NCBI GenBank assembly: GCA_032622095.1
Contig: CP136066.1
Coordinates: 50,876,911 to 50,940,910, forward strand
Direction: 5' to 3'
From: Siphonodentalium dalli
Lineage: Eukaryota > Mollusca > Scaphopoda > Gadilida > Siphonodentaliidae
Length of the DNA stretch: 64,000 nt
Shown here: positions 21,720 through 32,234 of the stretch, piece by piece
How the letters are laid out: every line of letters starts with the position of its first letter
Position numbering within the stretch: position 1 is the first letter of the stretch
Program-made: the position numbers and the translations under genes
The notes under the pieces: generated by a model
Told to the model about the DNA's origin: nothing
Seen by the model: the letters and a program-made list of their open reading frames with translations, nothing else
The model's database searches: none

Positions 21720-24700
21720 TTGGACTAATACAGACTATGGACAAGCTACGCATTCCGAGTTTGAAAGATTTCGCTACCATTCGTATGTCGCCGCTATAAA
21801 TATCTCCTGCAGACAAACCCTGCAGTATATATGACGTCACAGTGCACAAATAGTTTTACGATTGACAGAATACATGGAATATATCAGTTTCACGGAAGCT
21901 ACTTGAAATTCTAGGAAATACTTAATTCAACTCTCCCAGCTAGGTATTATTGGACAATGCATAGATGCTTTTTAGTGTTTAGTTTCATTATACTTGTCGG
22001 AATCTTATTGTAAGTTATAAATTTTTAAACACTGTAACCTGTAGCTTGATATAGTCTTCAATCAGACGGCAGTCTTACGTGCGTAATTACATGATTAATT
22101 ATCTGGATACCATCAACAGAATTAATGCACCCACGAAAAATGATCGACTTCCGTAATATACGTAGCTTAGGATTGCTTTGTGGGACACTCAGGTGCAAGG
22201 AAATGGCTACTTTTCAGTGTCAAATAACAAAATATTCACCCGACGGGACGAACCACGGTCGTCCCGTCGTGTTATGTGTTTCCCCAATACGGACTCATTA
22301 ATTTCCCCTTGGCGGAAACCCTGCGCTAGCCTACTGTGTGGGGTAGAATTACTAAATTCACCCTCTGGAGACCTCATTCTGCAAATGCTCGTCACAATAT
22401 TTTGAGGCCTGAAACCAATAGCAAAATATTACAGATGAAAGTATCAATGACACTGTAGCTCAACTTGAAGGGGGGAATAATATCAGTCAATGGAGGGATT
22501 AGGAATGCGGAAAGTTGAAATGTCTAAGTAATACTAGATGTCAACATGAAGAGCTATACATTTAGTAAAATCCAAGAAGGCCGCTTGCGGCTCTGTTTTC
22601 CAATTAAATTAAAAACAATTTGATAGCTCCCATCTAGTGGTCACCCCAAAGATCAATATGAAGTTGACGATCAGATGAAGGATGTGGTAAGTAGGGTGTG
22701 CCAAAGGATTTAGTCATGCTAAGAGTAAAATCCAAGATGCATACAAGCGGCCATGTTTTAAATTGTTCAAATTCGATAGCTCCCATCTAGAGGTGATTCT
22801 AAACATACCTATATATTTTCAAAACAATTCTCCAATAAATGCGGGCTGCAGTGTGTGCCGATGGATTCCAATTTGATATCCAAGATGACAGCTGGCGGCC
22901 ATGTTTAAATTCGGAAAAATTAGTTTGCTCCCATCTACAGGTTTATACCTCAAAGATCCATATATAGTTTGGTGATGATCGGATGAGAGATGTGACCTGT
23001 AGGGTGTGCTAAAGGATTTGATTTAGTCATATAACTAGTAAAATCAAAGATGGCCGCTGGCAGCCATTTTTTTTAACAGAATTTGGAAAAAATGGTATGC
23101 TCCCATCTGGAGGTGACCCTGTAGATCCTTATGTAGTTTGGTGATGATTGGATGAGGAATGTGGTCTGTAAGGTGCCAACAGATTTGTTTTTAAGATTAC
23201 AGTTATGGTTACATTTTAGGATTGATTATACAGTTGATTTTGAGATAGCGTTTATGCGAGGTGCACAATAGTGCTTGTGTGCCTTAGTAAACCTGGGTTT
23301 GAAAAGTAGGAAAATAAGTGCACAATTATACTGTGCAACTACAATTTTCAAAATCAAAGGAATGACTTGATGTACAGAATACATTGGAAGATCCTGGGTA
23401 ACCTAAGGCATGCAACAGTTTGTTTAGGCAAGACCGTTGCATTGGTCAGTATTTTGCGTTGATACGATCCGTTGTATGTGTTAAGCCATTCACAAAAGCG
23501 CGTACGTTGCGTTATAATGAGGAGCTTCCGATTAATAATTGGAGCTAATAAGTTCGAAATTGGAATAAATGAAATATTACAAATCAATCAATCTATCTGT
23601 ACCATAATATATAATCTGTCAAATCCATATAACTAACACTGTATATTGACATAAATACAAGTCTATTTTCCTTCACTTCGAAGACAGCCGCCATCTTTTA
23701 TCAATTAGAAACAAGATATGGCATATAAGGTATGCAGTATCGTTTACGTTGCATTGAATTTATGAAAATAAAATCTCTCCATTGTGTGCGTTAATGAATA
23801 AAACATAATGGACTCCTTGCAACCATCTGAATGCTTTGGTGTTATTCAGTTATTGTATGTAATCCAATTTTAATGCTACAGATTCTAGTGAACTCTACTT
23901 TAGCACGTGACAATGACCATTTCATCTTTACTCACCGCCTTGTGTGTCCATCAACTGTCGAATACTGAGATCCAGCTCCTGTCGTAGAGAGTCAGCCTCT
24001 TTGTTAGATACCACATCTTCTTTTTTCTAGGGAAATTGAAAGCAGCTGTTATAGAATACAGTAATGCCCTAAATAATCAACTCCTTAACCACAGCAGAAT
24101 TATGGGTAACTTTTCAGGATTTAGTCGGAAATATGGCTTGTTGCCATTCATCGGGGGAAAGCTCTCAATTTTACTGTGGTTAAGGAGTTGATTATTTAGG
24201 GGATTACTGTGACATTATAATGGACAGCTTACAAAAAGTGACAAAATAAATTTTCAACAGGCTCTTTGGAATGCCAATAGTGTAGTGTGAACCGGGATTT
24301 AGCATCGAATCAAAACTCGATATCGAATCTCATTATCGACATTGAATCGAATCGAATCGGGCGGTGATTGTATACTGTCGTTAATATTGATGTCTGTACA
24401 GTCTGATGACAAAACTGCAGAAGTCTCTGAATAATTGTGTCTATAAAGGCTCTCTTTAATAAAGAGCTTCATATATATTAATTAGTGTTAATTTAAATTT
24501 ATTTCATATTATATCAACTACAATGGAGTAATTTTCAAGAATAAGACTATTTTCTTGCCAGGAATGGCAACCCCATTTTTATACACCCTTTTTGAATAAA
24601 CAACGTATTGTTATTAGTCTTCCGTCCATCTGTTCGCTATTTTTTTTTCCGGATGATAACTTTAGTAAGTCTGAACTGAATGGACTTAAATTTAGTATGT

Positions 24701-27700
24701 GGGTGTACAAGCACAAAATACAGCTCAAGTTTGAATTTAGGTTCCGCCCACCAATTTTTACCAGAGTTACGGTCATTTTTGTTGGAATTTGCACTTAATT
24801 TCTGTTTCTGGATCTTAAGTCTGAATTGAATGGAATGAAATTTGGTAAGCGAGTTTACTAGCACAAAATACTGGTCAAGTTCAAATTTGGGTTCTGCACG
24901 TCAATTTACACATGATGTATGGCCAATTGTCGAAATTACTACAAGCGTATTTTGCCACCGCCCCACCTTATGCTCTTGTAAATATATACTCACTGCACAT
25001 GCATCTTTATTCAGAATTTATTCCACAAAATAGCTGTCAGAAATTCATTTCATAAGCATAATACAGTAGTACTTAGTCTCATCAATATTTTTCGTTTCAA
25101 TTTTACTCGTTCACGATCTTTCCCCATTTTCATGTTATTTTTAGCTTGTTACCCGTTCGCCATTTTACCCCCTTTTTTTCGCTGTTAGCATTTTTTAGCA
25201 TGCACCACCCCCAATTTACCAGTATTTTTTTTATATTTTTTCGATTTGTAATTTTATGCGCTTTTGTATTTCTTAGTAACGTCTCACTTATAGTTCTACA
25301 TTTTTGTTGATGTCCATATAAAGTATGTCTTATATTCGCAATTGTATTTTATGTTTAACATGTCAAGCGTTTTACAGCACTTCGGTGGATTTTACGCTAA
25401 ACAAAACTGTTATTTATTTATATTGCCTTTACTGCGGTTGAGAATTAGGTTAAGTTTGGAATATTTTTTTTTTTTTTTTTTTTATAATTTATTCATCTTT
25501 TTGATTACAATTTCACATACATGTAATATCAACATTTGAAAAGACATAAATTTTACATACAACAATATCTGTAAGGAAAAACCATGTACATGATGCATGT
25601 CTGTTTCAAATATATTTTTACATGAGCTAAGCACAAAGCCAGTGATAGTTTTTATTGAATGAAACTTGTCATTAAGTGATCTTAGTCCTTTAATGTTTAA
25701 TATTTCAGGTATAGGCCTATATGTATTGTTTTTATTAATGTGACCATTTATAAAAGATTATATTATGATTATGGTAATTATATTGTGAAAAGTATTTGTA
25801 AGTTTAAGTATTAATGAGGTTGAGGACACTGTTCCACTTCAATTCAACTGTTTTTTCTGAACTTTTGTTCCATTTTATTGATTGCTTTTCTAGCAAATAT
25901 TCCCGAGTAAGGTAACTTACAAGTGATTTTATTGTTAAGTTATTTTGTTTACATCTTGTTATATAAATATAGCGCTTTGTCAACAGGATTAGATTGTTAA
26001 TTGCTAAATAATTGTCCTTTGCTTCAATTCCAAAAATGATTTCATATGTTAACAATGTTGATTGTTTGTTGAAAGCAACATTTAACATATTTGTGATGTA
26101 TTGCCATAAAGGCTGTATTTTGCAACATTTTGCTAAAAGATGTTCAATACTTTCAGTTTCTATTTCACAGAAAGAGCATTTATTACTTGTTTTTATCTTA
26201 CATTTTTCTAGGAAAGTATTTGTGACTAATTTATTATGATTTATTTGAAATTGGAAGGCTTGTAGTTTCGTGCATTTGGTTATTTTAAAACATCTAGTAT
26301 ACATGTTTTCCCAGTCTATCTGCATATTTTCTAACTTTCTTTGCCAACCAAATTGGGCACATGGTTTATTTGGTATTAATGTTTCGACAAATTTCCATTA
26401 TATGTATTGGTTTAACTTATCTTCTTTTTTTATATTTTGTTGGATGTTAGTTTTTCTTATTAATTCTAATTTACTCGATGAGTCTTTTATTTCTTTTCTC
26501 CATTTTAGTGGTATGGCAGATATTATTCCTTGTAATATTAGATAATTTACTTTTAATCCATATTTTAAAAATATTTCTTCTGTATTCATGAATGTATTAT
26601 CTTCCCTTAATATATCATTAATGAAAAGGACTTGTTTATTTATCCATGTCCTATAATAAATTGGCTTTTGGTTGATTTTCAAGTGTAGGTTATGGAAGAG
26701 GAGTTGGGACTTAAAATCATCATCATTTGATGGTTCTGTATTTAGTTGAGCATAGGCTGTAAATACTTCTTTCCAAAAAGGGTTGAATTTTTTAGCTATC
26801 TGTATTAGGCTGTTTTTATTTAGGTTTAGCATTGCTGTTCCTCCAAATGTTTCCATATTCTCTATTAAAATTAGTTTCCATTCTGAAAAATTAAGCGGGT
26901 CTAGTACTTTTTTAAGCCATGTAACTTTTATTGATTTTGAGAAACATTTAAGATCTGGAATTTTAAGACCACCATTTTGAGTATTTTGAACCAGAGTATC
27001 TCTCTTTATTCTGTCTTTTTTTCCATTCCAAAAGAATTGAAACAACAAGCCTTGCATTTCCTTCAAAAAATTATTTTGTGGGTCTGGAAGTACTGTCATG
27101 ATTTGAACAATGAGTGGAAATAGTAGGGTTTTAATGACCGTTACTTTACCAATGTGAGACAGTGTCCTCAATGCCCAATGCTTTAATATATTTTTCATAC
27201 TTTCTTTTTTTGATTCCCAATTTTCTTGTATTAAAAGGGGGTCTTCTAAATTGAATATTATACCCAATGTTTTAAATTTTCCCTTTAAATTCCAATTAAA
27301 TTTTTTGTTTGTTTTTAATGTTTGTGTATAACCTCTTCGTGTTCCAATCCACACTGCTTCTGTTTTGTCAAAATTGGCTTTTAATCCAGATACCTTTTGG
27401 AATGCATTGATCAAGTTAATGGTTCCATCGAGAGAGGATTGACTACCGTCTAGCCATATTACAGAGTCATCTGCATATTGACTTATTTTATATTCTCTGT
27501 TTTTTATTTTTACTCCTGTTATGTCATTTTCTAACTTTAATGCAGCAGAGAAGGATTCTAAACATAAAATAAATAGATATGGTGATAATGGGTCGCCTTG
27601 TCTTACTCCCCTTTCTATATTAAATGATTGTGATAGGTGTCCATTGTTAATTATTACACTATTTGCATCATTGTATAGAGTTTTCACCCAGTTGCACATG

Positions 27701-30700
27701 GACTCACCAAAACCAAAAAATGTTAATGTTTTCAGAATAAAATTCCAATTAATCGAATCAAATGCCTTCTCATAATCCAACAGCAGCATCAGGACAGGGA
27801 CGTTTTGTTTTTCACATTCCGTGATTAAGTCATATGTCAGTCTTGTACATTCCCCAATAAAGCGACCTTTAATAAAGCCTTTTTGTGTATCACTAATCAT
27901 TGAGTTGATTTTTGATTTTATTCTTTTCGCAATGACAGAGGCTGCTAGTTTATAATCTACATTTAAAAGTGTGATTGGCCTCAGATATTTTATACGTGAT
28001 TTGTCTTTGCCTGGTTTTGGCAAACAGGTTATCATACCTTGTCGTTGTGTCACAGACATTGAACCTTTTCTATATGCATCATTTATGGAGTTTAGTACAA
28101 ATGGTGAAATGTCTTTCCAGAAAAATTTATAAAATTCGGCTGTATACCCGTCAACACCTGGTGATTTATTGTTTTTCATTGATTTTAGAGTTGTAAGTAG
28201 TTCGTGATCACTCACTAGACCTTCGCAGCTATGCGTTTCAGTTTTTGTTTCTAAAAAGGGGTTGTTTTTATTTAGAAATTTTTCATATTTACTTTCGTCT
28301 TGTATTTCTTCGTTATTTTTATATAAAGATTTATAAAACTTTTTTTGTTCTTCTATTATATCTTTTATATTGGTCGCTATGGTGTTATCCTCTCTAATCA
28401 CTTTTGGTATAAGTTTTTCACTATAGTTTCTTTTTTCTAAATATGAGAAATATTTTGTGTTTTTCTCTCCCTCTGCATACCATTGTGCTTTTGCTCTGGT
28501 TACTAAGCCTTTGACTAGGTTAAGTCTTATGAGAGTAAGTTCAGTTTCTAATTGTTCTATTTTCTCTTTGTATATTTCTTGTTTTGTCTCATCAAATTTC
28601 TTCTGATTTTCCAGCATTTCCACCTCTAATTGTTTTTGTTTATCAATCTGAACCTTCTTTTTATTTGTTGAGTAGGCAATTGTTTTTCCCCTAATTTCTA
28701 ATTTGATCATTTCCCATAACATTTGGTCATCAATTGTATAGTTAGTTGAATTTTGTTTTATTTCTGTATATTGGTCAACTGTTTTTATGATAGTTGCTTT
28801 TATTTGTTCTACATATACTGTATCATTTAAAAGTGAATTATTAAATTTCAAGTTCCTTTTCCTCTTTGTTGTTCATTAAATTTTAGCCCTAGGTTTATAG
28901 GAGCATGGTCTGATTTATATTTTGTACATATATTTGGGTTTTCTACAAAGGGTACCAAATCTTTACTTATTAGGAAATAGTCTAGTCGGCTGCATTTTTT
29001 ATTTGGTCCGTACCAAGTATATCTAGTTTTGTTTGGGTTAAATTTTCTCCATATATCGATTAATTCAAATTCTGCCATTATATTTGTTATTGTTTCCTTG
29101 TTTTTTGGGTTATTTTGTCGACTGTAGTTATATGTATCTAATTCGTAATTTTGTACAACATTCCAATCACCTACCCAGAGTGTTGACAGGTTTCCAATTT
29201 CTATAACCTTTGTTTTAATATTTTCAAAGAAAGCTGTGTCCTCTTTATTTGGGCCATAAAGTGCTATTAAGGTCAATCTTTGATTTTGAATAGTAATGTC
29301 TAAAATAATATAATTTCCTCCCATGTCTGTCTGTTGGCTGTGGATTTTGAATTCGAAGGAGTTTTTAAAACCAATGGCCACCCCCCTGCTGCTGCTATTG
29401 TAGGATGAAAAAAACATTTCATTACCCCATTCGTGCTTCCAATTTATTTCAGTTTGCGGTGTGGAATGTGTGTCAACGAAGATACTTATATCATATTTAT
29501 TTCTAAATATATTAAAAAAATCTTTTCTTTTTATGTAATCAGATGCCAAACCTCTACAGTTCACCATACCTATATTGACTACCATTCTTTGTTTTTATTT
29601 TTCTCGATTGTGCTTTGTTTTAAAAATAGTTGCAAAATTGTTTTCAGTATTTTTATTTTCCCACCACCCACAGCATAATGCAAATATTTATACAGTGTAA
29701 TAACTGTATGTTTTTGTTTAATCATATTTGATTTTTCACCCGGTGGTGACTTTTCACGCTCTACGATAGTGTTTAAAATATATTAATAACTAAACAAAAC
29801 TGTTATTTATTTATATTGCCTTTACTGCGGTTGAGAATTAGGTTAAGTTTGGGTATTTCTTAGTTAGGTTCTTAGTATATAATTTTATCCATTCGCTATT
29901 TACTATTATTTTAGGATGTGTGCCATGTTTGTATTGTAAGCGCATTGAAACTAATTTATTGTATAATGCGCTCTAAATGTATCTATAATAATAATAATAA
30001 TAATAATAATAAGACAAACCTCAATTATCCCCCTAGCAGCAGTTGCTGCCAATAAGAATTGTTTAAAAAATTTGCTTAGTTCACACCGTTGTTCATTATG
30101 TTTAGCATATGTTGTCCCAAGACGGAGAACTCTATTATTAATACTGTATTTCATTAAATATTGGTCCGTGTTAAAAGTCTGGTGTCTAATGGTGAAAATA
30201 GCATCATGTTCAGATGGTGAAAATAGCATCATGTTCAGATAATTCATCATTGCAAAACAATTGAGTATCAAGAATGCATAATGTTTTTATAATGAAGCCA
30301 TGATATTTAAAACACTTTGGGTAAATCACACATGTCAGGCATGACTCCCTGGCTGTTGACGTCTGTAGAACTAAAGGTTAAAGGTTCTATATCTATAGTC
30401 TCAAATTAACATTTTTTGTAACTTTTTAGTTACATTTTCCCTTCTGGGAAGTTTCTATATCCCCTAATTTGTAGAAAATAAAATGCATAATCAAGGTGCC
30501 CAATGGGTGCACATCACCAACTCAACCTAATTCTCTCATAGCAGTTAAGGCCTAAGCGGAATGAGGTTCTCAGAGGGTGAATTTGGCAACGTTCCTTATA
30601 ACTTAGCTATTTACGTCAATGCAAACAACCTTTTCCTTGCAGATTCTCTTTTGAACTGTACAATTTGTCACCGCTAACTTATGAATATTGGACACCAGAA

Positions 30701-32060
30701 AAATCAGTAAATGTCTATGAAGTTATCATCCGGAAACCAAAGTAACCATGAAATTCTAAGTCAACAACGGTCATGACTCTTGTAAAAATGAGTGGACCAA
30801 ACCCAAATTTGAACTTGACCTGTATTCTCATACATGTGAGTAATCCATATACCGAATTAACAATCGGATAACTATATCTAAAGTTATCATCCGGAAACCA
30901 CAAAAAATCAGCAAATTCTATATCGACAAGGACCATAATCCCAGTAAACATGGGTGGACCGAACCATAATTTGAACTTGATCGACATAACAAATTTGAAA
31001 ACACTCAGATAACTAAAACTAAAGTTATCAACTGGAAGCCATCTGGGACGGACAGACGGACAGCAGTGATTTCTATTGTCCCAGGATTTTATATAATGTG
31101 GCAGCAGTGCTGCTGGAAAATTGCAAGATTCAATCAAGTCAAGTCAAAGAAGAACTTAAATATTTTACACAATAGATAACCAGGGGCGCCGGAAGCATCC
31201 AGGGGCAGGGGGGGGGGGCAGAGCCTACAAAAAGGGCACTTTTCCGCAAAAAAGGGCATTTTCTCCGCAAACTCGGGAAAATAACCATAAATTCATTGTG
31301 GCAAAAATCCCTATTTTAATGGTATTTGTCGGTTTTTATGGCCGTTTTGTGATAAAATTGAAAAAAAATTAAAATTCCTTGTGAAATTGGTGGTATTTGG
31401 ACCAAAAAAGTCACATTTTGCTATAAAAACACGAGATTAAACACACAAAAAGCATTTTCTGTCTCCAGAAAAAGGGCAAGTCCTGCCCCCGCTCGCCCCC
31501 CCCCCCCTGGTCAAGGGCAGGGGGGGGGTCAGCTGCCCCCCTCTGCCCCCCCTCTTCCGGCGCCCCTGTAGATAACTGGCAGCGTAATCTGTGACTGATG
31601 CTCTTGGCGAAGAATTCACTACAAATGCTATTTGCCATGAGAATCTGGCATCCTGTCTGGAATTACATATTAAAATTGTTCCTCACCATATCAGGCACTG
31701 TATGTTCCTCAGATTGTTTCTCCTCCACCTTCCGCATGCTTTTTAGGGCTAATTCTTCAACCTGAAAATGTAATTAGCATAAACTTCATTATCATTTGGT
31801 TTTATATCAAATCAAACCTCGAATGGAATTGGGGCCAATGGGGGGGGGATATTTCACATATATATAGTATACTAGCAGGGTTACCCGGCGTTGCCTTGGT
31901 TAAAGTGATGTAAAACACTCTTAATGCTGTGAATATAGAGGATACTCATGCTCAAAGTGTTGCACATATTCTCATAAATTGTATATCTATCCAAATAGCA
32001 TCACAAAACATGATTCTTAAACATGGAATATAAGTAGTGGCTCACCTTGCCGATTGTCAT
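20220..32060 (-). CDS. Four-exon host gene for a 91-residue helical/acidic protein
   Basis: Coding exons (minus strand): 32060-32046, 31761-31687, 24026-23936 and 20314-20220. They are 15, 75, 91 and 95 nt, total 276 nt = 91 codons plus TGA, with phases 0, 0 and 1 agreeing at every junction. Every intron has GT..AG borders (GTGAGC, GTGAGG, GTGAGT donors; acceptors TTTTCAG, TCCCTAG, TTCACAG). The ATG has an in-frame TGA 18 nt upstream and sits in AACAAAATGA. The protein starts MTIGKVEELALKSM, has a Lys/Glu-rich helical middle (residues about 6-60, including EADSLRQELDLSIRQL), an acidic stretch (VEEEEDEESDDEP, about 63-75) and ends YDQLTSLIDEVS. No signal peptide or membrane segment is visible. 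It could be a small complex subunit, but I cannot name a family. Introns 2 (7.7 kb) and 3 (3.6 kb) are filled with transposons. Confidence 0.75.
21045..22323. mobile_element. Non-autonomous hAT element with perfect 8-bp target duplication
   Basis: The ends CAGGGTTTCTGCC and GGCGGAAACCCTG are inverted repeats. The flanks CGCTAGCC (21037-21044) and CGCTAGCC (22324-22331) are a perfect 8-bp duplication, the diagnostic of hAT. The 1279-bp interior has no transposase. It contains a direct repeat 'gagatcccgtgcta' (about 21413 and 21538), a palindrome-like subterminal 'gggtccgtcccacggaccc' and a 59-nt C run. Confidence 0.9.
21660..21718. repeat. 59-nt poly-C homopolymer
   Basis: Uninterrupted C from 21660 to 21718 inside the hAT element. 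The true length may differ from the assembled one, since such tracts are unstable and hard to sequence. Confidence 0.9.
22600..23200. repeat. Family B array, inverted orientation, about 3.5 units
   Basis: Antisense versions of the family B phrases occur in order: 'agctcccatctag(t/a)ggt', 'gatgaaggatgtgg', 'aaggatttagtcat', 'agtaaaatccaagatg'. The units are separated by about 165 bp. It lies in intron 3 of the host gene. Confidence 0.75.
23201..23935. other. Intron 3 unique sequence
   Basis: AT-rich sequence without transposon ends that I can recognise. A minus-strand frame at 23354-23587 does not join the flanking exons in phase and is not called. Confidence 0.4.
23936..24026 (-). CDS. Host gene exon 3
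   Basis: It is 91 nt, with acceptor TTCCCTAG before 24026 and donor GGCG|GTGAG after 23936. It encodes the helical segment from KKEDVVSNKEADS to LMDTQG plus one base of a split codon. Confidence 0.8.
24059..24209. mobile_element. 150-bp foldback MITE 'CAGTAATGCCC' next to a splice acceptor
   Basis: The left arm CAGTAATGCCCTAAATAATC and the right arm (reverse complement CAGTAATCCCCTAAATAATC) continue inward through 'ttaaccacag'. Three related copies form a direct array at 44787-45272. It ends 33 bp upstream of the exon 3 acceptor in transcript terms, so it abuts the branch-point region. Confidence 0.75.
24600..24960. repeat. Family A fragment, about two units
   Basis: 'tccggatgataactttagta', 'tagtatgtgggtgtac', 'aatacagctcaagtttgaa' and 'ccagagttacggtc', then a second, more decayed unit to about 24930. 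Lies in intron 2. Confidence 0.7.
24961..25396. other. Intron 2 sequence; target of the LINE insertion
   Basis: T-rich sequence including 'cgctgttagcattttttagc'. With 29853-30012 it forms the pre-insertion locus. That locus may be the 3' part of an older retroelement ending in an ATA repeat, which is inference. Confidence 0.3.
25397..25459. repeat. 63-bp target-site duplication, left copy
   Basis: Identical base for base to 29790-29852. It begins 'ctaaacaaaactg' and ends 'aggttaagtttgg'. It abuts the poly-T (poly-A of the minus-strand LINE) at 25464-25483. Confidence 0.9.
25804..28851 (-). pseudogene. LINE ORF2, reverse transcriptase and C-terminal part
   Basis: From 28851 the frame runs 817 codons to a TAA at 26398-26400 and then continues in the same frame, open, to 25804, so a single nonsense codon separates the last about 197 codons. 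Reverse-transcriptase landmarks (residues of this segment): FYKFFWKDI about 240-248, IAKRIK about 307-312, QKGFIKGRF about 323-331, motif A LLDYEKAFD about 357-365, motif B GVRQGDPLSP about 415-424, motif C YADD 459-462. The tail has CSFC..H..C spacing (CSFCEIETESIEHLLAKC), like the C-terminal Cys/His motif of L1-type ORF2. Similarity to the L1/Tx1 clade is my judgement from motif style. The first codon is TTG, not ATG, because the frame continues from the endonuclease part across a one-base loss. Confidence 0.85.
28848..29585 (-). pseudogene. LINE ORF2, N-terminal apurinic endonuclease
   Basis: 245 codons from ATG at 29585 to TGA at 28848. The exonuclease-endonuclease-phosphatase fold motifs are all present: start GMVNCRGL (6-13), YGPNKED (110-116), GDWN (139-142), SRLDYFLIS (199-207) and the catalytic SDHAPI (225-230). 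The domain nicks target DNA for target-primed reverse transcription. The frame ends at the junction with the reverse-transcriptase segment, where the two overlap by 4 nt in different frames. One missing base explains the break, so this was one protein. Confidence 0.85.
29790..29852. repeat. 63-bp target-site duplication, right copy
   Basis: A perfect copy of 25397-25459, at the 5' end of the minus-strand LINE. Confidence 0.9.
29853..30380. other. Continuation of the LINE target locus, ATA microsatellite
   Basis: 'gtaagcgcattgaaac..ataatgcgctctaaatgtatc' is followed by (ATA)n at 29985-30012. A hairpin plus trinucleotide tail is typical of the 3' end of some non-LTR elements, so the younger LINE may have landed in an older one (inference). 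After that, 'gatggtgaaaatagcatcatgttca' is duplicated in tandem at about 30190-30239. Confidence 0.45.
30381..30600. repeat. Half copy of the 'GCAGAATGAGGTCC' foldback family
   Basis: 'ttctatatcccctaatttg', 'gcataatcaaggtgcc', 'cacatcaccaact' and 'ggcctaagcggaatgaggttctcagagggtgaatttgg' match the spacer and inner palindrome arm of the copies at 18689 and 20679. The outer half is missing. Confidence 0.65.
30705..31080 (-). repeat. Family A array, minus orientation
   Basis: Reverse-complement family A phrases: 'agttatcatccggaaacca' (twice), 'tttgaacttgacctgtatt', 'gtaaaaatgagtggacc', ending with 'gacggacagacggacag' and 'ctattgtccca', which is the array opening seen at 7745 in reverse. Confidence 0.75.
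31181..31568. mobile_element. 388-bp hAT MITE with perfect 8-bp target duplication
   Basis: The ends CAGGGGCGCCGGAAG and CTTCCGGCGCCCCTG are perfect inverted repeats. TAGATAAC lies on both sides (31173-31180 and 31569-31576). It has G- and C-rich subterminal tracts and no coding content. It lies in intron 2 of the host gene, 110 bp from exon 2. Confidence 0.92.
31687..31761 (-). CDS. Host gene exon 2
   Basis: 75 nt, 25 codons, phase 0 on both sides. The acceptor is ACATTTTCAG and the donor GATATG|GTGAGG. It encodes VEELALKSMRKVEEKQSEEH and five more residues, a charged helix. Confidence 0.8.
31868..31905. repeat. Fragment of the 'acccggcgttgcc' transposon end
   Basis: 'actagcagggttacccggcg' resembles the terminus of the 3.3-kb element at 58562-61849 (CTAGSTGGGGTACCCGGCAT on the right end). 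It follows a 'tatatatagtata' run in intron 1. Confidence 0.45.
32046..32060 (-). CDS. Host gene exon 1 (start codon)
   Basis: ATGACAATCGGCAAG then donor GTGAGC. It encodes MTIGK. The upstream in-frame TGA shows that the frame does not extend further. The short coding part makes this the least certain exon, but total length and phase close perfectly with it. Confidence 0.65.
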
Positions 32061-32234
32061 TTTGTTTATCGCGATTAATCAGTTCCACCAGTAACCAGCT
32101 TAATATTTTGTGCGGTCGAGTACCTCGCTCAATGAATCAGTGCGGTTGAGTACCTTCATCGCTTTACAAAATCTCGGACTGGGATCACATGATACAAAGG
32201 GAATTTTATATACATGTAGGCCTAAATTTAATTG
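32061..32234 (-). promoter_or_regulatory. Putative promoter and 5' UTR of the host gene
   Basis: A TATATAAAA box (minus strand) lies at 32212-32204, about 145 nt upstream of the ATG, placing a start near 32175. The 5' UTR would contain a roughly 30-bp tandem duplication ('ggtactc(a/g)accgcac' twice, 32111-32154). A TIR transposon begins right behind the TATA box at 32235, so any distal promoter elements would be transposon-derived. Confidence 0.45.

Larger units (their letters stand above)
20679..22400. mobile_element. TIR/foldback element 'GCAGAATGAGGTCC', copy 2, carrying a hAT element
   Basis: The outer ends (TATGGTGTCGGATATTTGC at 20679 and the reverse complement of 'gcaaatgctcgtcacaatat' at 22400) are decayed forms of those at 18689. 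It contains two palindromes: 20695-20789, and one at 21003-22383 that is split by a 1.28-kb hAT element. Net length without the hAT element and its duplication is about 435 bp. It lies in intron 3 of the host gene. Confidence 0.75.
25460..29789 (-). mobile_element. L1/Tx1-type LINE, nearly complete ORF2, 5' truncated
   Basis: A minus-strand non-LTR retrotransposon of 4.33 kb, with an A-tail (20 T on the plus strand, 25464-25483), a 3' UTR of about 320 bp, ORF2 (29585-25804) with apurinic endonuclease, reverse transcriptase and a C-terminal Cys/His motif, and about 200 bp upstream. No ORF1 is present. Two lesions break ORF2: one frameshift at about 28850 and one in-frame TAA at 26398-26400. 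Perfect 63-bp duplications flank it. It lies in intron 2 of the host gene in the same orientation. Confidence 0.9.

Noticed and set aside
21617-21849. Open frames with long poly-Pro or poly-Gly
   Set aside because: They are translations of the 59-nt C run inside the hAT element.
26012-28196. Several plus-strand frames of 65-91 codons
   Set aside because: All lie opposite the LINE ORF2 on the minus strand and have no independent support.
31411-31638. Gly/Pro-rich minus-strand frames
   Set aside because: They read through the G/C-rich subterminal tracts of the 388-bp hAT MITE.
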